Below the pieces are notes generated by a model that searched no databases, was not told where the DNA came from, and saw nothing but the letters and a program-made list of their open reading frames with translations. Of a stretch of DNA of 64,000 nucleotides, positions 58,557-64,000 are shown piece by piece; the stretch's first letter is position 1, and every line of letters starts with the position of its first letter. The stretch is from HGM04593 sp045589695 (GTDB lineage Bacteria; Bacteroidota; Bacteroidia; Bacteroidales; Bacteroidaceae): NCBI GenBank assembly GCA_045589695.1, contig JAZNPP010000037.1, positions 37,250 to 101,249 of the forward strand, written 5' to 3'. Both the position numbers and the translations under genes were made by a program.

Positions 58557-60416
58557 ATGGCAATAGACCTGCAAGTAGAGAACATCTCTAAATCGTTCGG
58601 CGACCTTGAACTTTTCAGCGATATCTCCTTCACTGTCGAGGAGCGGCAGCGCATAGGACTCGTGGCATGCAACGGAAAGGGCAAGAGTACCATGCTCAAG
58701 ATGATTGCAGGCAAAGAGAGCCTCGACAGCGGCAAGGTCACTTTGCGCGGAGGCGTGCGTATGGGCTATCTTGAGCAGGAACCCGAATTCGAGGCGGCGC
58801 TGACAGTCATCGAGGCGTGTCTGCAACGCAACAGCGCAATGGCCGGCGTCATAGCCCGCTACGAGAAGGCGCTCGATAGCGGCTCTGCCGAACTGCAGCG
58901 CATTATGGAAGAGATGGACCGATTGGAAGCATGGGACTATGAGACCCGTGCGAAGCAGGTGCTGACGAAACTGAAGCTCAACAATTTCGCCCAGCCTGTC
59001 AAAGAGCTGTCGGGCGGGCAGAAGAAACGTCTTGCTCTGGCGTCGGTGCTTGTCGAGCAACCCGACTTAATCATTCTTGACGAGCCCACCAATCACCTCG
59101 ACATTGAAATGGTAGAGTGGCTCGAAGAGTATCTGTCGAGGATAAGCGGCAGTCTGCTCATGGTGACGCACGACCGCTACTTCCTCGATAATGTCTGCAA
59201 CGAGATAATAGAGATAGACGACAAGAAGGTCTATCGCTACAAAGGCAATTACAGCTATTTCCTGCAGAAACGTGAGGAGCGTCTGCAGAACTTCGCTGCC
59301 GAGACGGCAAGAGCCCGCAACCTGTTGCGTACCGAACTCGAATGGATGCGCCGTCAGCCGCAGGCACGTGCCCACAAGGCCCGATACCGCATCGACGCAT
59401 TCTACAAACTCGAAGAGAAGGCGGCTGCCATGCGTGACGACAGCAAGATATCGCTTGAGATAAAGTCGCAGTACATCGGAAATAAAATCTTTGTTATGAA
59501 GGCCCTGTCAAAAGCCTTCGGTGGCAAAGTAATAACAAAAGACTTTTACTATACATTCTCCCGTTACGAGAAGCTCGGAATAGTAGGCAACAACGGAACA
59601 GGCAAGTCCACGTTCATAAAAATGCTGCTCGGGAAGGTCGCTCCCGACAGCGGCGCGATAGAGGTGGGCGAAACGGTCAAATGGGGTTACTACAGTCAGG
59701 ACGGTCTTTCGTTCAACGAACAGATGAAGGTCATCGACGTAGTGAAGGCCATAGCCGAGGTGATACCGGTCGCCGGCAAGACGCTGACAGCGTCACAGTT
59801 CCTGCAGCACTTCCTTTTCACTCCCGAAAAGCAGTACAACTACGTGTATAAGTTGAGCGGCGGCGAGAAACGCCGTCTTTATCTTTGCACGGTGCTTATG
59901 TCCAACCCCAACTTCCTTGTTCTTGACGAGCCAACCAACGACCTCGACATCGAGACGCTGCAGATACTCGAAGAGTATTTGCGTGACTTCAAGGGATGCG
60001 TTATCGTCGTGAGCCACGACCGTTATTTCATGGACAAGGTGGTGGACCACGTCTTTGTATTTAACGGCGACGGTGATATAAAGGATTTCCCGGGCAACTA
60101 TACCGATTACCGCGACTGGCGTGAAGAAGAAAAGGCGGCAGCCAGGCAGGCGGCGGAAAAACAGCAACAGCCCGTCAAGCAGAGCTACCGCATGGAAACA
60201 AAACGCAAGCTCACATTCAAGGAACGTAAAGAGTTTGAGAGCCTTGAGCCTGAAATAATGGCGTTGGAAGAGGAAAAGGCTCTGCTTGAGCAGGAGATGA
60301 GCAGCGGAACGCTCGACAACGGCGCCTTGCTGGCGAAGTCGCGGCGTATACAGGAGGTGATGCGGCTCATCGACGAAAAGACCGACCGCTGGGTCGAACT
60401 AAGCGAATTCGCATGA
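58557..60416 (+). CDS. ABC-F family ATPase (Uup-like)
   Basis: Cytosolic protein with two ABC ATPase domains and no membrane part. Such proteins act on ribosomes or in DNA-structure tolerance (Uup). The first domain has ACNGKGKST (residues 37-45), ELSGGQKKRLALASVLVEQPDLIILDEPTNHLDIEMVEWLEEYL. The linker contains the ABC-F RARYRIDAFYKL-type region, and the second domain has GNNGTGKST, LSGGEKRRLYLC and DEPTNDLDIETL. A C-terminal coiled coil (about residues 520-615) is typical of Uup. In the first P-loop the leading Gly is replaced by Ala, a small deviation. Length (619) is normal. It may be transcribed with murI. Confidence 0.92.
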   Translation: MAIDLQVENISKSFGDLELFSDISFTVEERQRIGLVACNGKGKSTMLKMIAGKESLDSGKVTLRGGVRMGYLEQEPEFEAALTVIEACLQRNSAMAGVIARYEKALDSGSAELQRIMEEMDRLEAWDYETRAKQVLTKLKLNNFAQPVKELSGGQKKRLALASVLVEQPDLIILDEPTNHLDIEMVEWLEEYLSRISGSLLMVTHDRYFLDNVCNEIIEIDDKKVYRYKGNYSYFLQKREERLQNFAAETARARNLLRTELEWMRRQPQARAHKARYRIDAFYKLEEKAAAMRDDSKISLEIKSQYIGNKIFVMKALSKAFGGKVITKDFYYTFSRYEKLGIVGNNGTGKSTFIKMLLGKVAPDSGAIEVGETVKWGYYSQDGLSFNEQMKVIDVVKAIAEVIPVAGKTLTASQFLQHFLFTPEKQYNYVYKLSGGEKRRLYLCTVLMSNPNFLVLDEPTNDLDIETLQILEEYLRDFKGCVIVVSHDRYFMDKVVDHVFVFNGDGDIKDFPGNYTDYRDWREEEKAAARQAAEKQQQPVKQSYRMETKRKLTFKERKEFESLEPEIMALEEEKALLEQEMSSGTLDNGALLAKSRRIQEVMRLIDEKTDRWVELSEFA

Positions 60417-60459
60417 AAGGATTTGTTGCGGAATATCTCTATTAAAATTCTAAAACGAT

Positions 60460-61197
60460 ATGAAAATTAATCCTAACATAGACCGTTTCCCTTTTTATGC
60501 CGAAACGTTCCTTGCCGACAGCAAAGGGCGCATGCGTCCCTCCAACATCTGCAGCAGCATGATGAATTTCGCCTACCGTCATGCCGCTACCCGAGGCTTC
60601 GGTGCCACGTCATCGCTCGGCTGGGTCATAGCGCGCATGGGGCTGCACATAGAGCGTGTGCCTCACGAAGGAGAGAAACTTTACATCGATACTTGGATAA
60701 GAAACCTCTATCATGGCTTTACCGACCGCTGTGTGCGTATGGTCGATGAAAATGGCGTCGAAGTGGTATCCATGATAGCCACCTTCGCTATGATAGACCT
60801 CAAGACACGCTCTGCGGTGGACCTAAACGGAGACATCGGCGTTGCCATGAGCGGCTGCCTGCTGCCCGACGAACCTCTTGCTCTGCGCCGCATACCGGCG
60901 ATAAACCGTACGCCGGTCGAGGATGTGACCTTCCGGCGGCGTCCGCGCTATAGCGACATCGACGTGAACGGACACATGAACAGCGTACGTTACATCGACC
61001 ATATACTCGACGCTCTGCCGATAGAGTACATGAACACGCACGACGTTACCGATATCACAGTCGCCTACATGCAGGAGGGCAGCGCTACGGAGGAGTTGTC
61101 GTACGGAGTAAAGGAACTTGCCCCCGACCATTACATAGCGCAGGTGACAAAAGAGAACGGCGTTGTCTCGTCAAGGTTTGAATTTAAGTTCAAATAA
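60460..61197 (+). CDS. Acyl-ACP thioesterase (FatA/FatB-like)
   Basis: Two tandem hot-dog domains in 245 residues, the form of bacterial acyl-ACP thioesterases related to plant FatA/FatB. The enzyme would release fatty acids from acyl-carrier protein and so end chain elongation. The first domain has NICSSMMNFAYRHAATRGFGATSSLGWVIARM and DTWIRNLYHGFTDRCVRM. The second has RYSDIDVNGHMNSVRYIDHILDALPIEYM, with the conserved Asp, Asn and His of the active site. There is no signal peptide. It is 43 bases after the ABC-F gene. Chain-length preference cannot be read from the sequence. Confidence 0.87.
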   Translation: MKINPNIDRFPFYAETFLADSKGRMRPSNICSSMMNFAYRHAATRGFGATSSLGWVIARMGLHIERVPHEGEKLYIDTWIRNLYHGFTDRCVRMVDENGVEVVSMIATFAMIDLKTRSAVDLNGDIGVAMSGCLLPDEPLALRRIPAINRTPVEDVTFRRRPRYSDIDVNGHMNSVRYIDHILDALPIEYMNTHDVTDITVAYMQEGSATEELSYGVKELAPDHYIAQVTKENGVVSSRFEFKFK

Positions 61198-61279
61198 CGG
61201 GAACGATTGCCGGAACAGCTTCCGCTCTCAGCAAAAAATGAATAAAATCCGTTTTTGCTCGCTTACTTGCTTAAGTAAA

Positions 61280-61314
61280 AAATATTGCATCTCTTGCGAA
61301 GAGATGCAATATTT
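61280..61314. repeat. Perfect 16-bp hairpin, first copy of a repeated element
   Basis: AAATATTGCATCTCTT (61280-61295) pairs with AAGAGATGCAATATTT (61299-61314) around a GCG loop. The left arm plus five upstream bases recurs exactly at 61433-61453, where the following bases form only a 6-bp stem. It could end the thioesterase transcript, but there is no T tract. Confidence 0.65.
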
Positions 61315-61383
61315 CATTTGCAAATTTAGGTATTATTAATCAAATATTTAGGTTTTACGTTAAGTTTTTTCACTTTTATTGAA

Positions 61384-61418
61384 AAAATCAGCTGTTTTGT
61401 ATGAAAACAGATGATTTT
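61384..61418. repeat. Near-perfect 15-bp inverted repeat
   Basis: AAAATCAGCTGTTTT (61384-61398) and AAAACAGATGATTTT (61404-61418) pair with a single mismatch around a GTATG loop. It lies between the two copies of the 21-base repeat. Confidence 0.55.
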
Positions 61419-61499
61419 AAAAGGCTTGGTATGTAAAAAATATTGCATCTCTTCGCAAGAGACGTAAAAAAGCATAACCAAAATTAAAAAATAAAAGCT

Positions 61500-63701
61500 A
61501 TGAAAAAATTTACTTTATTTCTAATGCTGTTAGTAGCGGCGGTTACTACGGCTATGGCACAGAGTTTTTCTGAGGCTAATTTGAAAACTTTGACAGTGCC
61601 GGGAAATTATTACGTTTATCATACCGATGCAAATGGTGTGAAACATTACTTGCAGATTGCCGGAGCAAATAGTGTTACAACAGTGACAGAAAACCCGGAA
61701 GCTTTTGAGGTAGCAGAGGGCATAAGAGAAGATCAACATGCGGGAGACCCATTGTTCTCTAAGTCGTATTTGATGAAAATGAAAGGTACATATATATCAA
61801 ATACAGACCAAAACGCTACAAATATCAAAACGGATACAGAGGCTAAAAAATGGACATCACAGGTGGCTTTTGTCGGCGATAATGGCAAATGCGCTATCCG
61901 TCTGACTAACTCAAGTGTTCAAGACGGTTGGCATGGGCATTATTTTATAGATTTGAACGAAAACTATCAGCCAATCGGCGCTGACCCTTCTCTTGCCGAA
62001 GCTCTTTATCTTTGGGAATTTGAAGAGGTAGTAGCTCCACCTTTTGAAGTCGGTGTAGAATATCGCATCCAATGCGCTACTGAACCTGACTATTATTTGC
62101 AGTTTGTTGATTACAACAAAATTTTAGGTGATGGTGGTAATAGTGAAGGTGCAATGCAGTTTAAACCATTTTCTAATGATGAATCTCAGATTTTTGTGCT
62201 TGAGATTGCGGATGAAGCGGCAAGTAAGTACTATATAAAGAATGTAAAGAATGGTACAACCTATTATTTCCACTCAAATCAATGGAACTGCTTCGCACAG
62301 ACAGAAAACAAGACTGCTGTAAAGATTGAACTAACAAATAAGGAACAAGGTATTTATACAATGCATCAGACAGAAGGTGATGCGAATATGCACGGATATA
62401 TTGGTAATTCCGGTTTAGTTAATAATTCTCAGGTGTCAATGAGTAATGGCTTGTATGTATACAGCAACCAGGGATTAAAACAGACAAACTCTACTACCGA
62501 TTCAAAATTTATCACATGGAAGTTTGTTGAGGTTGGATCTGAACAAGAGATGACTGCAGAAGAAAAAGAAGCTAAGAAGGCTGAGGTTGATGAAATGCCG
62601 GTAGGTGTCGGCTATCTTACATCCGCTGCTCGCGAGGCTCTGAAGACAGCTATTGACGGCGTTACATATGCTTCTGAGATTCCTGCGATAGAGGCAACTA
62701 TTAAAACTGATATTGCAAATATAGAGATGCCAGTAGCCGGCAAGTACTATGCGCTTGACTCTTATATGAGTTTCCTTAGCGACCCGGCAGATGCAGCTGC
62801 AAACTTGAAAACAAATGTGACCTCTAAATATACAAAGAGCGCTCTTTGGCTGTTCGAGGAGCAGGATAACGGAGCTTACCACATCAAGAACGCTTTAACA
62901 GGCAAGTATATCGGCAATTCTGCGAAGATGAGCGATACGGCAAAAGAGTTTGTGCTTGTAACTACAAATACGGAAGAAACAAACAGTGTGATAGAAACTA
63001 AAACCGTTGAGTTCGGTAAATTGTATATCAAGGAGAATATTGCAACAAGCAGTTTGTGTTTGCATTCAATTGAAGAAAATGCTAAAATGCACCAAGGTGG
63101 TGGTCTCGGTAACCAGTACTCTTTCATAGAGGTTCCTGCTCTTAGTGTTGGCGATGCAGGTTGGGCAACGCTTTTCCTCGGTGTCAATACGACAATTCCG
63201 GCAGATGTCGATGTTTATGCGGTGACAGGCGTTAAAGATGGCAATTGGCTTAACATGACAGAGGTTACAGGCGTTCTTCCCGCTAACGAGGGCGTTTTGG
63301 TAAATGCGGCAGCTGGTTTATATGTATTTGAGGAGACATCGACTGAAGCGACTATCGACGGCAATCTTCTTGTAGGAACAACAATTCAGGAAACAGCTAA
63401 CGCAACCGATGTAATTTATGTTCTTGCAAAAGTAAATGACAACGTCGGGCTTTACAAAGCAAATACAGAAAGCGGCGATTTTACAATAAAGGCTAACAGA
63501 GCATATCTGCCTGCAAGCGCATTGACAGCAGAACAGCAGAACAGCGTAGGCTTCCGCTTTGATTTTGCTACCACAGCTGTGGAGAAAGTAGAAATGAGAA
63601 ACGAGAAAGAAGAGATCTACGACCTTCAGGGCCGCCGCATCAACAAGATTACCGAGCCGGGCATCTACATTGTAAACGGCGTCAAAGTGCTGGTTAAGTG
63701 A
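61500..63701 (+). CDS. Large secreted protein with T9SS-like C-terminal tail and lectin-like modules
   Basis: The signal peptide is MKKFTLFLMLLVAAVTTAMA. The 733-residue product has repeated segments with a beta-trefoil feel (KYYIKNVKNGTTYYFHSNQW, GAYHIKNALTGKYIGNSAKM) that recall ricin-type sugar-binding modules. A charged helical region of about 80 residues lies in the middle (EEKEAKKAEVDEMPVGVGYLTS...), and a beta-sandwich-like part follows. The last 30 residues (EEIYDLQGRRINKITEPGIYIVNGVKVLVK) match the pattern of type IX sorting tails (GRR...GIYIVNG-KVLVK). With PorU, PorV and PorG in the window it is a candidate T9SS cargo. The gene is visibly AT-richer than its neighbours and has a structured leader, which may mark horizontal acquisition or fast evolution. 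The ligand is unknown. Confidence 0.78.
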   Translation: MKKFTLFLMLLVAAVTTAMAQSFSEANLKTLTVPGNYYVYHTDANGVKHYLQIAGANSVTTVTENPEAFEVAEGIREDQHAGDPLFSKSYLMKMKGTYISNTDQNATNIKTDTEAKKWTSQVAFVGDNGKCAIRLTNSSVQDGWHGHYFIDLNENYQPIGADPSLAEALYLWEFEEVVAPPFEVGVEYRIQCATEPDYYLQFVDYNKILGDGGNSEGAMQFKPFSNDESQIFVLEIADEAASKYYIKNVKNGTTYYFHSNQWNCFAQTENKTAVKIELTNKEQGIYTMHQTEGDANMHGYIGNSGLVNNSQVSMSNGLYVYSNQGLKQTNSTTDSKFITWKFVEVGSEQEMTAEEKEAKKAEVDEMPVGVGYLTSAAREALKTAIDGVTYASEIPAIEATIKTDIANIEMPVAGKYYALDSYMSFLSDPADAAANLKTNVTSKYTKSALWLFEEQDNGAYHIKNALTGKYIGNSAKMSDTAKEFVLVTTNTEETNSVIETKTVEFGKLYIKENIATSSLCLHSIEENAKMHQGGGLGNQYSFIEVPALSVGDAGWATLFLGVNTTIPADVDVYAVTGVKDGNWLNMTEVTGVLPANEGVLVNAAAGLYVFEETSTEATIDGNLLVGTTIQETANATDVIYVLAKVNDNVGLYKANTESGDFTIKANRAYLPASALTAEQQNSVGFRFDFATTAVEKVEMRNEKEEIYDLQGRRINKITEPGIYIVNGVKVLVK

Positions 63702-63766
63702 GTGAAACACTAAGCTTGCTTAAGTGTTTCCCAACGAACGCAAAGCAGTTCGCACGAAGTGCAAAG
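63702..63766. other. Last probable genomic sequence: hairpin after the secreted protein gene
   Basis: GAAACACTAAGC and GCTTAAGTGTTTC form an imperfect hairpin near 63712-63730. GCACGAAGTGC is a further small palindrome at 63752-63762. This is the left arm of the contig-end inverted duplication and is probably true genome, although it cannot be verified from this window. Confidence 0.4.
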
Positions 63767-63850
63767 AAGTCGGAGGCCAAGCGGTCTTAGGAAGACAAAA
63801 TTTGTATTCAACTCCTTGGCTCACAGAACGACATGGCTACGATCCGACTT
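63767..63850 (+). other. Sequencing adapter contamination (MGI/BGI DNBSEQ type)
   Basis: 63767-63798 begins AAGTCGGAGGCCAAGCGGTC, which I recognise as the MGI/BGI 3' adapter. A 10-base barcode (AATTTGTATT, 63799-63808) follows. 63809-63850 begins CAACTCCTTGGCTCACAGAA and is the reverse complement of the opposite MGI adapter. Adapter-barcode-adapter is exactly the library layout, so this is not genomic DNA. Confidence 0.93.
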
Positions 63851-63947
63851 TAACCAGCACTTTGCACTTCGTGCGAACTGCTTTGCGTTCGTTGGAAAAC
63901 ACTTAAGCAAGCTTAGTGTTTCACTCACTTAACCAGCACTTTAACGC
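63851..63947. other. Artefactual inverted copy of 63679-63766
   Basis: 63860-63947 is the reverse complement of 63679-63766 with only two mismatches. It lies between two adapter sequences, so it is a short library insert read in the other direction and joined by the assembler. Confidence 0.88.
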
Positions 63948-64000
63948 AAGTCGGAGGCCAAGCGGTCTTAGGAAGACAAAATTTGTATTCAACTCTTTGG
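63948..64000 (+). other. Second adapter copy at the contig end
   Basis: The same 32-base adapter (63948-63979), the same 10-base barcode (63980-63989) and the first 11 bases of the opposite adapter (63990-64000, one mismatch) repeat to the end of the window. Confidence 0.93.

Larger units (their letters stand above)
61198..61499. other. 302-bp hairpin-rich intergenic leader before the secreted protein gene
   Basis: No gene. Near 61241-61266 there is an AATAAAATCCGTTTTTGCTC-type stretch like those near 8351 and 13530. Three inverted repeats follow (61280-61314, 61384-61418 and a partial one at 61447-61462), and a 21-base sequence occurs twice (61275-61295 and 61433-61453). No clear TAnnTTTG promoter was found for the downstream gene. 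Confidence 0.6.

Noticed and set aside
63724..63906. Open reading frame across the contig end
   Set aside because: It is made of adapter sequence and the inverted insert copy, not genomic DNA.

Overview
The window is a stretch of a Bacteroidales (phylum Bacteroidota) chromosome, most likely from a host-associated gut organism and most likely a metagenome-assembled contig. The evidence is a type IX secretion (T9SS) gene set (porU, porV, porG), the typical gene order DUF6242-porG-uppS-bamA-ompH-ompH-ompH-murI, Bacteroidota-style promoters (-7 box TAnnTTTG with a -33 TTTG/TTG about 19 bp upstream) instead of Shine-Dalgarno-rich leaders, many signal-peptide and lipoprotein genes, and GH84 and GH95 enzymes that act on host-type glycans. 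Genus cannot be fixed from the sequence alone.

Layout. 1-8192 (+): the end of a DnaQ-like exonuclease, then coaBC fused in frame to a DUF4835-like exported module, recN, rlmB, a TPR protein with a degenerate trypsin-like domain, and a Sel1-repeat protein. 8722-11243 (mostly -): tilS, a tRNA-Cys(GCA) with clear promoter and terminator, and a phosphopantetheinyl transferase. 11395-17821 (+): an NAD-dependent epimerase/reductase translationally coupled to a PAP2 membrane enzyme, RNase R, and an OmpR-type regulator/histidine kinase pair. 18029-18933 (+): two PepSY-like envelope proteins. 19036-24166 (-): an operon of a DASS transporter, a DcaP-like porin and a GH84 hexosaminidase. 24346-25809 (+): thioredoxin, a lipoprotein and a small membrane protein.

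25886-38888 (-) is one very tight eight-gene run: ftcD, hutU, hutH, hutI, a DPP11-type S46 dipeptidyl-peptidase, an AspT/YidE-type transporter, an 82-residue unknown, and a GH95 alpha-L-fucosidase. It reads as peptide and histidine catabolism: acidic dipeptides are released in the periplasm, histidine is turned into glutamate with the one-carbon unit going to folate, and a transporter sits in the same transcript. 39124-41376 (-): tRNA-Leu(UAA), a lipoprotein with a Cys4 Rieske-like or zinc-ribbon region, an SRPBCC protein, pyrE and a SUI1 factor. 41502-49114 (+): rex, an FAH-family hydrolase, porU, porV, ispF and a metallophosphoesterase. 49204-61197 (+): ribD, then the envelope-biogenesis block porG-uppS-bamA-three ompH-murI, an ABC-F protein and an acyl-ACP thioesterase. 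61500-63701 (+): a large, AT-richer secreted protein whose C-terminus resembles a T9SS sorting tail, so it is a candidate cargo for the PorU/PorV/PorG machinery in the same window.

The last 234 bases (63767-64000) are not genomic. They carry what I recognise as MGI/BGI (DNBSEQ) library adapters around a 10-base barcode, followed by an inverted copy of the preceding genomic sequence and a second adapter. The striking 88-bp inverted repeat at the contig end is therefore an assembly artefact. Other points worth a look are the CoaBC-DUF4835 fusion, short repeat families that supply the stop codons of several genes, two well-formed palindromes in divergent promoter regions, and a hairpin-rich leader before the large secreted protein.
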